Shown here piece by piece: positions 23,295 to 31,282 of a stretch of 32,303 nt of DNA; the first letter of the stretch is position 1; each line of letters begins with the position of its first letter. The DNA comes from Anaerolineae bacterium (GTDB taxonomy: Bacteria > Chloroflexota > Anaerolineae > Promineifilales > Promineifilaceae). The notes beneath the pieces were generated by a model, which had not been told where the DNA came from, did no database searches, and worked only from the letters and a program-made list of their open reading frames with translations. Location: the NCBI GenBank assembly GCA_024762395.1, contig JANTHP010000012.1, positions 1 to 32,303 on the forward strand, given 5' to 3'. The position numbers and the translations under genes were made by a program.

Positions 23295-24967
23295 TGAAAT
23301 CAGAACATTCAATTAAACGAAAAACGGCCGTTTTCGGCCTCGATGGTATTACATTTGATTTACTACAACCCTGGCTGGATGAAGGCCGAATGCCCAATCT
23401 GGCGAAATTATTGGCAGAAGGGGCCGATGCCCGTCTGCGCTCCACCATCCCCCCCGTTTCCGCCTCCGCCTGGGCCTCCTTCTCCACCGGCAGCAATCCG
23501 GGGCAGCACGGCCTGGTAGATTTCACCTACCCGGAAGCAAATGGCTATGGCGTTCAGGTGAGCAACGGCCGTACCCGTTCCGCCCCCGCCCTGTGGGAAA
23601 TTGTGGGCCAGGCCGGCGGCCAAACCGGCGTCGTCAGCCTGCCCATGACCTATCCGCCACAGCCCCTCGACGGCTTCATGCTCTGCTCCTTCCTTACCCC
23701 CAGCGCCGACAGCCGCTACACCTACCCCAACGAATTACAAGAAGAAATCACCGCCGCGGCAGGCGCCTTTCCATTGCACATGTCCGAAAAAGGGCGCGGC
23801 AGCGACCCGGCCAAATTTGTCCGCGCCTGTAAACAAATGGAAATAGACCGCGCCCGCGCCGTCAAATACATGCTGCAAAACAAACCCTGGGATTTATTCA
23901 TCTACGTCATCGAGACCACCGACAACTTACAGCATGAAGTGTGGCATTTGCTCGACGAAAGCCACCCCATGCACGATGCCCGGCAGGCGGCAGAGGTCTT
24001 GCCGGTCATTCTGGATTACTACGAAACGGTTGACAAGCTGCTGGGCGAGATGCTGGCTCTTGTTCCCGACGATGCGTTGGTAGCCGTCCTTTCCGATCAT
24101 GGATTTGGCCCCTTCCATAAATTTTTCCACATCAACAACTGGCTGGCGGCCAATGGCTGGCTCAAATTCAAACGAACGCCGTTGAGTTTACTCAAACGGC
24201 TGGCCTTCAAACTGGGCGTCACCCCCATCAACGCCCTGAAATGGGTGACGCGGTTCCGCATGAGCGGCTTGCGTAAAAATGTAAAGCGCGGGCGCGGCGG
24301 CGGCATGTTACGCCGCTTGTTCCTTTCTTTCCATGATGTGGATTGGACGCGGACGAAGGCGTTTTCGGTGGGGAATTTCGGGCAGGTGTATTTGAATGTG
24401 CAGGGGAAACGGCCGTCCGGCCCCGTTAGCCCCGCCGAATACGACTCATTGCGCGATGAAATCAGCAAAAAAGCATTGGAACTACGCGATCCGGTAGACG
24501 GCCGTGTCGTCAACCAGGTATACAAACGAGAAGAAGTCTTCCACGGTGTCAGCGCCGAACGGCTGCCCGACCTGGTACTGCACACCGACCGCGCCAAATT
24601 CGTCTCCTTCGGTCACGCCGATTTTGGCTCCAACAAAATTATTGAACCCAGTACCGGCCAAACCGGCCATCACCACATGGTCGGCGTTCTGGGCTTGCGC
24701 GGGCCGGACATCAAACAAACCACATTACCGGAGGCCAGTCTGATGGATTTGGCCCCGACTATTTTGCACTATATGGGCCTGCCAGTTCCCGACCACATGG
24801 ATGGCAAAGTGTTGACAAACGCTTTTACCGATGAATTTAATGCGGCTAATCCGGTTCAATTCGTCAAAAGCGATCTAACCGGCGGCGGCAGCGACGATTC
24901 AGTCTATGGGCCGGACGAGGAAGCGCTGGTGTTGGAAAAATTGCGCGGCATGGGGTATGTCGCTTAG
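23294..24967 (+). CDS. Alkaline-phosphatase superfamily phosphodiesterase/pyrophosphatase-like protein
   Basis: A 557-residue protein of the type I phosphodiesterase/nucleotide pyrophosphatase group. FGLDGITFDLL provides the first metal Asp; PPVSASAWASFSTGSNPGQHG holds the nucleophile region; ETTDNLQHEVWH, LSDHGFG and TGHHHMVG provide further metal ligands. No signal peptide is seen, so it is probably cytoplasmic or acts at the inner membrane face. Homologues often sit beside glycosyltransferases in polymer or glycolipid loci, as here. It overlaps the UPF0104 gene by one base and is followed 19 bases later by a GT2 gene. The substrate is unknown. Confidence 0.85.
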   Translation: MKSEHSIKRKTAVFGLDGITFDLLQPWLDEGRMPNLAKLLAEGADARLRSTIPPVSASAWASFSTGSNPGQHGLVDFTYPEANGYGVQVSNGRTRSAPALWEIVGQAGGQTGVVSLPMTYPPQPLDGFMLCSFLTPSADSRYTYPNELQEEITAAAGAFPLHMSEKGRGSDPAKFVRACKQMEIDRARAVKYMLQNKPWDLFIYVIETTDNLQHEVWHLLDESHPMHDARQAAEVLPVILDYYETVDKLLGEMLALVPDDALVAVLSDHGFGPFHKFFHINNWLAANGWLKFKRTPLSLLKRLAFKLGVTPINALKWVTRFRMSGLRKNVKRGRGGGMLRRLFLSFHDVDWTRTKAFSVGNFGQVYLNVQGKRPSGPVSPAEYDSLRDEISKKALELRDPVDGRVVNQVYKREEVFHGVSAERLPDLVLHTDRAKFVSFGHADFGSNKIIEPSTGQTGHHHMVGVLGLRGPDIKQTTLPEASLMDLAPTILHYMGLPVPDHMDGKVLTNAFTDEFNAANPVQFVKSDLTGGGSDDSVYGPDEEALVLEKLRGMGYVA

Positions 24968-24986
24968 GGCTGACTTGGAAATAAGT

Positions 24987-25967
24987 ATGCTAACAAAAGA
25001 GCTGAGTGTCGTTGTTCCCGTTTACAATGAAGTTGAAAATTTACGGCCGTTAACCGAAGAAATCACCGCCGCCCTGGCCAATCAAGGGCTGGATTACGAA
25101 ATCATTTTTGTAGATGATGGCAGCAGCGACGGCAGTTTTGAGTTGGTCCGGCAGTTGCATGAGGAAAACGGCCGTATCACCGCCATCCGCTTCCGTCGCA
25201 ACTTTGGGCAAACAGCCGCCTTCGCCGCCGGATTCGACCACGCCAAAGGGCGCATCATCGTCACCCTGGACGCCGACCGGCAAAACGACCCCGCCGACAT
25301 TCCTGCCTTACTCGCCAAATTGGAAGATGGCCCTTTTGATGTCGTAAACGGTTGGCGCGTGAACCGGCAAGACCCCTTTTTGTTTAGGAAAGTCCCTTCC
25401 AAAATCGCCAACGGCTTAATTGCCCGAAGCACCGGCGTCGGCCTGCATGACCGGGGCTGCTCGTTACGCGCTTTTCGCAATGAGGTCGTGCATGAATTCC
25501 ATTTGTACGGCGAAATGCACCGCTTTATCCCCGAAATGGTGCATTTTGCCGGATTCAGCATGGCGGAAGTGCCGGTCAACCACCGTCCGCGCGTGGCTGG
25601 CGATTCCAAATATGGCCTCTCGCGCACCTTCCGCGTTGTTTTGGATTTGATGACGGTGCTGTTTTTGCGCCGCTATGGCGACCGGCCCATGCACATTTTT
25701 GGTCAACTGGGTATCGCTTCCGGCGCGCTGGGCGTCCTGCTGGGCGGCTGGCTGACGGGAACGAAGCTTTGGGCGGGCATTACGGGCGGCATGGATGCGT
25801 TTCATGAAACTCAGATTGGGGAACGGCCGTTACTCCTCCTATCCGTTCTCCTCATGATTTTGGGCGTCCAATTCCTGGTCATGGGGCTGCTGGCCGAAAT
25901 GAATGTGCGCACTTATTACGAAAGCCAAAATAAACCCGTCTACCATGTCCGTGAAATAGTTAGTTGA
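24987..25967 (+). CDS. Family 2 glycosyltransferase, polyprenyl-phosphate sugar transferase type (DPM1/ArnC/GtrB-like)
   Basis: A 326-residue protein. The track's 24906 start lies inside the previous gene, so ATG 24987 is chosen, giving MLTKELSVVVPVYNEVENL. FVDDGSSDGS (41-50) and TLDADRQNDP give the nucleotide and metal sites, and RRNFGQTAAFAAGFDHAKG is typical of GtrB/DPM1. Two C-terminal helices (LGIASGALGVLLGGWL and LLLLSVLLMILGVQFLVMGLLAE) anchor it. It would transfer a sugar to a lipid carrier such as undecaprenyl phosphate, feeding the giant membrane protein that follows. The C-terminal IVS and stop lie in a heptamer array. Confidence 0.9.
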   Translation: MLTKELSVVVPVYNEVENLRPLTEEITAALANQGLDYEIIFVDDGSSDGSFELVRQLHEENGRITAIRFRRNFGQTAAFAAGFDHAKGRIIVTLDADRQNDPADIPALLAKLEDGPFDVVNGWRVNRQDPFLFRKVPSKIANGLIARSTGVGLHDRGCSLRAFRNEVVHEFHLYGEMHRFIPEMVHFAGFSMAEVPVNHRPRVAGDSKYGLSRTFRVVLDLMTVLFLRRYGDRPMHIFGQLGIASGALGVLLGGWLTGTKLWAGITGGMDAFHETQIGERPLLLLSVLLMILGVQFLVMGLLAEMNVRTYYESQNKPVYHVREIVS

Positions 25968-26000
25968 TAGTTGGCAGTTGATAGTTGACGGCTGACCATT
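25957..26000. repeat. Heptamer array between glycosyltransferase and giant membrane protein
   Basis: The units AGTTGAT/AGTTGGC/AGTTGAT/AGTTGAC are consecutive 7-mers, starting within the last codons of the glycosyltransferase gene. Confidence 0.75.
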
Positions 26001-26007
26001 ATTTGTT

Positions 26008-29000
26008 GTGAATAAATCCCGCTTCCAAACCATTTGGCATCTATTTCTCATTGCCCTCTTTGGTTTGCCGCTGGTGTCGCCGCTGCTGCGGATGACGGCC
26101 GTTCCCTGCACCCACGACGGCCATCTCCACTACCACCGCATCGCCGCCATGCGCTACGCCTGGGAGAACGGCCTCCATTTCACCCGCTGGCTGCCCGATT
26201 TAGCCTTCGGCTACGGCTACCCCTTCTTCGTCTACCGCGAACCAATCCCGCTTTACGCCGCCTTCTTCCCCCATTTGCTGGGCCTGCCGCTGCCCGCCGC
26301 CGAAAACCTCATCTACATTTTGGCGATTTTGGCCGGGGGCTGGTTCATGTATTTGTGGGTGCGCGATATTTTGGGGGCACGGGCGGGGCTGGTGTCGGCC
26401 GTCGCCTACATGGCCGCCCCCTACATTTTGATTGATGCCCTCATTCGCGGCAATTCCCCCGAATCGGTAGCCCTGCCCCTGTTTCCGCTGCTGCTTTGGC
26501 TGGGGCGGCGCTGGCTGCTAACCGGCACAGCCCGTTATTTCCTGCTTGCCGTTTTCAGCCTGGCCTTCCTCTCCCTCAGCCACAACATTTCCCTGCTGCT
26601 GTTTACGCCCACATTGGGCGTTTACCTGCTGCTCGTTGGCTGGCTGCATAAGCTGGATTGGCGGCAGATTGCGGGGCGGTTGGCGCTGCTCTTTGGTCTG
26701 GGGCTGGGGATGACGGCCTTTTATTCCGGCGGCGCGCTGCTGGAAATGGATCAGGTAACGCTGCAACAATCCACGACTACGCGCAACAATGATTTTCATT
26801 ACAATTTTGCCAGCCTGGGCGAAATTTTTGCCCCCGTCGCGTCCGAAGACCCCACGCTGCTCAATCCACCGCTGAAATTTCGGATAGGCTGGGTTCCGGC
26901 AGTGTTGGCAGTTTTGGGATTGGCGTTGTGGAGGAAAAAGGAGGCTGGAGATTTGAGATTTGAGACTAACGATCTTCCTCCAGGCTCAAATCTTCAATCT
27001 CCAATCTCTAATCGGGAACAACGCTGGCACATCATTATGATGGCGGCGGCAACGGCCGTTTTCCTCCTCCTCGCCCTGCCCATCACCCTACCCATCTGGG
27101 AAAATGTGCCGCTGATAGATTTTCTCCAATTCCCCTGGCGTATGGTGGGGCGGGCCGCGCTGCCAATAGCGTTTTTGGCAGGTGTACCCTTCGCAAGCGG
27201 CGCATGGCGCGCGCCAGGCAGCCAAAGGCTGCCTGGCAAGTATTCACGTTTCACGTTTCACGCATCACGTTTCACGTTTTACGCCGCTCTCACCCTCCTC
27301 ATCCTCGAAGCCATCCCCATGCTCTACCCGACTGCCTGCAAAGAAGACCCTTTTCCGACAATCCGGACGGTTCACACTTACGAACATGTGACGGGGCTGG
27401 TGGGCGTTGACCCGGAGGGCAGTTATTTCCCCAAAACGGTGGCGCGTCGTCCCAAAGAATCGGTTTTGGAGGCAGATTATCAGGCGGGGCGCACGCCGCA
27501 GCGGTTTGATGAAGCGGCTTTGCCGGATGGGGCGGTGACGATGGCTGAAGAGTACGGCCGTCTTTCCGCCACCATCCATCTCACCACTCCCGCGCCTTTC
27601 ACCGCCCGCTATTTCAGCTTTGCTTTTCCCGGCTGGACAGTTGAGGTAGACGGCCGTTCCATCCCCATCACTCCCAGCAGCCCCGACGGACTCATCACGT
27701 TCCCCGTTCCGGCCGGCGAACACAGCATCGTCGTCCGTTGGCGCTCCACCCCGCTGCGGACGGCCCTGTTGGGGTTTAGCATAATGGCGATGGCGGGCGT
27801 ATTGGTAACGGCCGTTATTCTGGCAGAAAAACAAGGCCGCAGCAATGCCAACGGGTCACACATCACACATCCCTTCGACAATGCCCAGGGCAGGCGCGCA
27901 GCACGCTTGAACCTTCCAGCCTTGTTCGCCCTCGGCTTGCTCCTGCTCGCCGGTAAGTTTTTCATTGTGGATCGCGTAGAAACGCCGCTGCGCCGGGCCG
28001 AAACGCCATCTGTCGCCCATCCTGCCGCCCTGCAAGCCGCCGAACTGCGCTTTGATGGCTACAATTTGAGCCAGACCACCGTCCCATCCGGCGCAACCTT
28101 TGATATTGACATGGCCTGGACGGCCGTCTCTCCCCCCACCGCCGACTACCAATCCAATATCTGGCTGGCCGGGCCGGACGGGCTGGTTTGGAGCGAAAAA
28201 GGGACCGAACGCCCTCGTCTCTATGAAGATGCGCCGCCTACCCGCCAGTGGCTGCCCGGCCAATGGGCCTGGGACAGCCGGGAGGTACGGGTATTTGACG
28301 GGACGCCGCCCGGCCAATATGACATTGTTCTGGTTTTGTTCGACAAGGCAACGCTCCAACCGTTGACACTGCTGGATGAGAATGGGGCAGCGGTGGGGCC
28401 AACGGCCGTTATCGGCCAAATAACCGTCACCCGCCCCGACCAACCGGCCCAATTTACCCCTCAATTCCCACTGGAAACGGCCGTTGCCGACCTCACACTC
28501 CTCGGTTACAACCAGGACCGGGCCGAAGCCGCCCCCGGCGACCCCGTTTTACTCACCCTCTTTTGGGAAAAGCCGCCGCCCCCACCCGGCGTTTCTTCTA
28601 TTTTCCAACTCAGATTGCTTAACGAAGAAAACGTCATGGTACAAATCTGGTCAATCAACCCGGTCAACGCCGACTATCCGCCCAGCGATTGGCAGCCCGG
28701 CGAACATCTGCGCGGTCAACACGTCCTGCGCCTGCCCGCCTATTTGGACAGCGGCAAGTATCAGTTCGATTTGAATGGGGTCCCACTCGGTGAAATAACC
28801 ATCCACGCCCCCGACCGCCTATTTGAACAGCCCCCCATCGAAAATACCGTTAACGTCTCCTTCCACAATGCTGACGGCATCCACCTGGCCACACTCATCG
28901 GCTACAACCGACAGCCAGCAGCCAACAACCAACAACCAATCACCCTTCTCTGGCAAGCTGCCGCTGAAACCCCCATCAGCTATCGCGTCTTCGTTCATCT

Positions 29001-29232
29001 AGTGGATGAAACCGGCGGGATAATTGCCCAAAGCGATGGCGAACCGGCCAATTGGACGCGCCCCACCACCGGCTGGGCCATTGGCGAATACATCCTCGAC
29101 CCCCACACCCTCACCCCCGCCCCACTCCCCAACGGCCCGCTCACCCTGCACGTCGGCCTCTACGACCCAACTACCGGACAGCGCTTACATACCCCCGCCG
29201 CCGATTTTGCTGAACTCATCATTTCAGATTAG
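26008..29232 (+). CDS. Giant membrane protein, GT-C/YfhO-like, with C-terminal extracytoplasmic domains
   Basis: A 1074-residue protein starting at GTG 26008 (weak ribosome-binding site). Residues 1-450 contain about ten membrane helices with early THDGHLHYHRI and GYGYPFFVYREP, resembling the 6-pyruvoyl-tetrahydropterin-synthase-related/YfhO-type GT-C membrane proteins. A soluble part with FSFAFPGWTVEVDGRSI follows, then two further helices (about 590-655) and three or four beta-rich extracytoplasmic modules of about 120 residues (LRFDGYNLSQTTVPSG..., LTLLGYNQDRAEAAPGD..., ATLIGYNRQP...). Likely function: lipid-linked sugar-dependent glycosylation or polymer export with the genes upstream. 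Four short repeat-derived peptides interrupt it in frame (see findings). Confidence 0.72.
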   Translation: MNKSRFQTIWHLFLIALFGLPLVSPLLRMTAVPCTHDGHLHYHRIAAMRYAWENGLHFTRWLPDLAFGYGYPFFVYREPIPLYAAFFPHLLGLPLPAAENLIYILAILAGGWFMYLWVRDILGARAGLVSAVAYMAAPYILIDALIRGNSPESVALPLFPLLLWLGRRWLLTGTARYFLLAVFSLAFLSLSHNISLLLFTPTLGVYLLLVGWLHKLDWRQIAGRLALLFGLGLGMTAFYSGGALLEMDQVTLQQSTTTRNNDFHYNFASLGEIFAPVASEDPTLLNPPLKFRIGWVPAVLAVLGLALWRKKEAGDLRFETNDLPPGSNLQSPISNREQRWHIIMMAAATAVFLLLALPITLPIWENVPLIDFLQFPWRMVGRAALPIAFLAGVPFASGAWRAPGSQRLPGKYSRFTFHASRFTFYAALTLLILEAIPMLYPTACKEDPFPTIRTVHTYEHVTGLVGVDPEGSYFPKTVARRPKESVLEADYQAGRTPQRFDEAALPDGAVTMAEEYGRLSATIHLTTPAPFTARYFSFAFPGWTVEVDGRSIPITPSSPDGLITFPVPAGEHSIVVRWRSTPLRTALLGFSIMAMAGVLVTAVILAEKQGRSNANGSHITHPFDNAQGRRAARLNLPALFALGLLLLAGKFFIVDRVETPLRRAETPSVAHPAALQAAELRFDGYNLSQTTVPSGATFDIDMAWTAVSPPTADYQSNIWLAGPDGLVWSEKGTERPRLYEDAPPTRQWLPGQWAWDSREVRVFDGTPPGQYDIVLVLFDKATLQPLTLLDENGAAVGPTAVIGQITVTRPDQPAQFTPQFPLETAVADLTLLGYNQDRAEAAPGDPVLLTLFWEKPPPPPGVSSIFQLRLLNEENVMVQIWSINPVNADYPPSDWQPGEHLRGQHVLRLPAYLDSGKYQFDLNGVPLGEITIHAPDRLFEQPPIENTVNVSFHNADGIHLATLIGYNRQPAANNQQPITLLWQAAAETPISYRVFVHLVDETGGIIAQSDGEPANWTRPTTGWAIGEYILDPHTLTPAPLPNGPLTLHVGLYDPTTGQRLHTPAADFAELIISD
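26940..27012. repeat. Mirrored heptamer array inserted in frame in the giant gene
   Basis: The left part has GGAGATTTGAGATTTGAGAC and the right part CTTCAATCTCCAATCTCTAATC, matching intergenic arrays at 2.6, 8.8 and 31.2 kb. It encodes the peptide EAGDLRFETNDLPPGSNLQSPISN between membrane segments. Confidence 0.8.
27179..27284. repeat. Composite repeat island inserted in frame in the giant gene
   Basis: It starts with CAGGTGTACCCTT, the same 13 bases that open the repeats at 24 and 32260. The exact hairpin GCCAGGCAGCC-AAA-GGCTGCCTGGC (27213-27237) follows, then a TTCACGT heptamer array (TTCACGT/TTCACGT/TTCACGC/ATCACGT/TTCACGT/TTTACGC). Confidence 0.8.
27868..27900. repeat. CTTCGAC-CAGGGCAGG type repeat in the giant gene
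   Basis: CCCTTCGACAATGCCCAGGG with a following CAGG resembles a class of short interspersed palindromes familiar from repeat-rich bacterial genomes. Here it encodes PFDNAQGRR at a domain boundary. Only one copy is present in the window, so the repeat status rests on recognition. Confidence 0.4.
28913..28945. repeat. Heptamer array in frame in the giant gene
   Basis: CAGCCAG/CAGCCAA/CAACCAA/CAACCAA are consecutive 7-mers. They encode QPAANNQQPI at a loop between beta-rich modules. Confidence 0.7.
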
Positions 29233-29265
29233 ATTGGTCCAATCTTGAAGATTGGACCAATCTCA
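29230..29265. repeat. Perfect inverted repeat after the giant gene
   Basis: AGATTGGTCCAATCTT and AAGATTGGACCAATCT are exact inverse complements separated by one base or less. It immediately follows (and touches) the stop codon at 29230-29232 and belongs to the AGATTNGTC hairpin family seen at 37, 4187 and 17700. The rest of the spacer to 29471 holds a TGGATAATTATCCA palindrome and CGCAGATTT-type repeat words, but no gene. Confidence 0.8.
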
Positions 29266-29471
29266 ATTGACAATTGGTGATTGTGTGGGGTAATATATGG
29301 ATAATTATCCACATATATGTATTGGGCGGTTGTTGAAACGCGCTTTTGAGTCTTCCGAAAAAACCGCAGATTTCGCCGATGACGCAGATTTTTCTCTCTG
29401 GGAATCAACATTAATCCGCATCCTTTTTTCGGTAAAGTCAATTTTCAACTCTCGCTCATCCTCTACCTGCT

Positions 29472-29711
29472 ATGAAAACCATCCAAATGACCATAAACGA
29501 ATCTTTGTTGCTTCAAGTTGATGAAGTTGTAAAAGCAGAAAAGATAAATCGTTCTGCATTTATACGCGAAGCGCTGGAAGCGGCGCTGCAAAAATACAAA
29601 ATCGCCCAACTAGAAAAACAGCATCGGGAAGGATATGCACGCATTCCCCAAAAACCCGAAGAGGCAGAAATCTGGTTGACAGAGCAGGTGTGGGATGATG
29701 AGACGTGGTGA
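29472..29711 (+). CDS. Ribbon-helix-helix antitoxin
   Basis: A 79-residue protein. MKTIQMTINESLLLQVDEVVKAEKINRSAFIREALEAAL is a textbook ribbon-helix-helix DNA-binding fold (residues 1-42), and the acidic C-terminal tail (EEAEIWLTEQVWDDETW) would bind and block the toxin. Its stop overlaps the toxin start by 17 bases. It should repress its own operon. The pair lies in a stretch without ACGGCCGT octamers, consistent with mobile or recent origin. Confidence 0.9.
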   Translation: MKTIQMTINESLLLQVDEVVKAEKINRSAFIREALEAALQKYKIAQLEKQHREGYARIPQKPEEAEIWLTEQVWDDETW

Positions 29712-30018
29712 AGTACGCTGGTACACATTCAAATATCCAGATAAGCGTCGCCCCGTTGTGATACTAACCCGCGATGCGGTTATAAATTACATGCACAATC
29801 TAACAATTGCCCCTGTCACAACAACGATTCGTCATACGCCATCAGAAGTCACACTCACGCAGGAGGATGGTTTGCCGCGATTGAGCGTAGTTAACCTGGA
29901 CAATATACAAACGATGCCCAAAGCAAAAATTGGCGGACTGATTACAGTATTATCGCCAAAAAAGATGAAAGAAGTCGAGAGCGCACTATGCTTCGCTTTG
30001 GGGGTTGATTGGCGCTAA
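29695..30018 (+). CDS. PemK/MazF-family toxin (endoribonuclease)
   Basis: A 107-residue protein with the PemK/MazF pattern: RRGEVRWYTFKYPDKRRPVVILTRD at the N-terminus, LTIAPVTTTIRHTPSEVTL in the middle and SVVNLDNIQTMPKAKIG near the end. The family cleaves mRNA at short sequence motifs. Two adjacent ATG codons (29695 and 29698) are possible starts. It is translationally coupled to the antitoxin by overlap. Length is typical. Confidence 0.92.
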   Translation: MMRRGEVRWYTFKYPDKRRPVVILTRDAVINYMHNLTIAPVTTTIRHTPSEVTLTQEDGLPRLSVVNLDNIQTMPKAKIGGLITVLSPKKMKEVESALCFALGVDWR

Positions 30019-30028
30019 AAATTTCTCC

Positions 30029-30173
30029 TAGCAGCTTGTCGGAGAAAGAATAATGGGACACGGATTTTACGGATAAACACAGATTTTTTAATGTTTTTAG
30101 CCTGAAAATCCGTGCCTATCTGTGTTAATCCGTGTTCTGTCAAGGTTCTCAAGACTTTTCCGACAGCCTGCTA
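30029..30173. repeat. MITE-like element with 19-20 bp inverted ends
   Basis: TAGCAGCTTGTCGGAGAAAG (30029-30048) and the inverse complement of CTTTTCCGACAGCCTGCTA (30155-30173) match with a few differences. Inside are CACGGATT and AACACAGAT words in both orientations. Its right end supplies the C-terminal codons and stop of the membrane-protein gene at 30149-30637. Confidence 0.75.
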
Positions 30174-30637
30174 GTTAGAATGATAAGGCCCGCGCCCAAT
30201 CCCAAAATGAGCAGGATGGGAGCCAAAATGAACCAGCCGATGACGGGCGCGAGTAGGGCGGCGACTAAAACGGCCGCTGTGCGCGAAGTAGCCGCCAACA
30301 ACGTGTGCCCACTCTCTTCATGCGGCGGGTAAAAGCGTTGGCGCAACAGTAAAACCAGCCCTGTTAAGCCAATGAAGGCGATGCCCAGCAAAACCAGCAG
30401 GATGAGCAGCGCCAACAAACCGCCCGCATCGCCGCCCTGGCTGAAGAACAGCGCCACAATGCCAAAGAAGAGAGCGTTTACCAGCCCGATGATAAAGGTT
30501 CGACCGGGCCGGTTTACACTAATGTGCCGGGCGCGTTCGGCGCGGACGGGGATGAGGTAGACCAGGGTGGTGAGTACGGCCGTTAACGTCGCAAAGCCAG
30601 CCAGGGTTAATGCAATTATGCCGATTAGTTCAGTCAT
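30149..30637 (-). CDS. Integral membrane protein of unknown function
   Basis: A 162-residue protein. ATG 30637 (MTELIGIIALTLAG) is chosen over the track's 30682 because GGAG lies 8 bases upstream and the extra residues come from a repeat. About four hydrophobic helices are visible: 5-27, 45-62, 65-95 and 118-155. The C-terminal SRLSEKS is encoded by the MITE-like element. It is the last gene behind the sigma/anti-sigma pair. No family is recognised. Confidence 0.7.
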   Translation of the reverse strand: MTELIGIIALTLAGFATLTAVLTTLVYLIPVRAERARHISVNRPGRTFIIGLVNALFFGIVALFFSQGGDAGGLLALLILLVLLGIAFIGLTGLVLLLRQRFYPPHEESGHTLLAATSRTAAVLVAALLAPVIGWFILAPILLILGLGAGLIILTSRLSEKS

Positions 30638-30647
30638 GAAAATCTCC

Positions 30648-30712
30648 GTGAAACGTGATGCGTGAAATGCATCATTCCGCATTTATCATTCATCATTTAA
30701 TAAGAGTTGGTT
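30648..30712. repeat. Heptamer arrays between membrane protein and anti-sigma genes
   Basis: Units CGTGAAA/CGTGATG/CGTGAAA are followed by CATTTAT/CATTCAT/CATTTAA. The last units contain the stop codon of the anti-sigma gene. Confidence 0.7.
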
Positions 30713-31219
30713 GCCAGCGAGCCAGAGGACCAATGCCAGGATGATGAGCCATGTCCATTGAGCGTTGGCCAGAGGAATAGCGGGGCGGACGGATTGAATT
30801 TGTTGGGTAACGGCCGTTACCCACTCACCAATTTGCTCCCATAAAGCAGGTAAGGACAGGGTAAAATTGGTTTGGAGAAGGCGCACGGCCGTCTCCATTG
30901 TCAGCGCCCAATCTCGCAGCGTCGGCCACAACCAAACAGCCATGCCCAAAACAACGGCGGCCTGGATAAGCAGCAAAGGCCGCAGCCAGGGGGATGCATC
31001 CGGTTGTACCTGTAAATCAGCCAGCACTCGCGCTGATAAATCGGCCGTCAATTCAACCTCGGCCACCTCATCCAGGGCAAAAAAGACAGCCTGCAAATCA
31101 GCCAACGCTTCCCGGCAGCCGCCACAAGCCGCCAAATGAGCTTCGACCGCCTGCCGTTCCGCCTCGTTCAACGCTCCGTCCAGGTATTCGTTTAGTTGAA
31201 ATTCGGTTAAATGCACCAT
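30686..31219 (-). CDS. Anti-sigma factor with zinc-finger (HC2-type) domain
   Basis: A 177-residue protein. The N-terminal ELNEYLDGAL-like region, with EAHLAACGGC providing the His-x3-Cys-x2-Cys zinc site, is the standard anti-sigma domain that binds an ECF sigma factor. A membrane helix (PLLLIQAAVVLGMAVWLWP, about 81-99) and a C-terminal hydrophobic helix (TWLIILALVLWLAGNQLLL) flank an extracytoplasmic loop of about 55 residues that could sense a signal. It follows the ECF gene on the same strand with a heptamer array between. Confidence 0.9.
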   Translation of the reverse strand: MVHLTEFQLNEYLDGALNEAERQAVEAHLAACGGCREALADLQAVFFALDEVAEVELTADLSARVLADLQVQPDASPWLRPLLLIQAAVVLGMAVWLWPTLRDWALTMETAVRLLQTNFTLSLPALWEQIGEWVTAVTQQIQSVRPAIPLANAQWTWLIILALVLWLAGNQLLLNDE

Positions 31220-31221
31220 TT

Positions 31222-31282
31222 CTTACAACTGGAGATTGGAGACTGGAGACCTGTGCCAGTCGTCAATCTCAAATCTCTAGTT
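31222..31282. repeat. Mirrored heptamer array between sigma and anti-sigma genes
   Basis: Eight successive 7-mers can be read: CTGGAGA/TTGGAGA/CTGGAGA/CCTGTGC/CAGTCGT/CAATCTC/AAATCTC/TAGTTTC. The right half is inverse-complementary in style to the left half. Confidence 0.8.

Noticed and set aside
29297-29313. TTATCCACA, an exact DnaA-box consensus inside a TGGATAATTATCCA palindrome
   Set aside because: Only one good box, no cluster, no dnaA/dnaN nearby; a replication origin is not supported.
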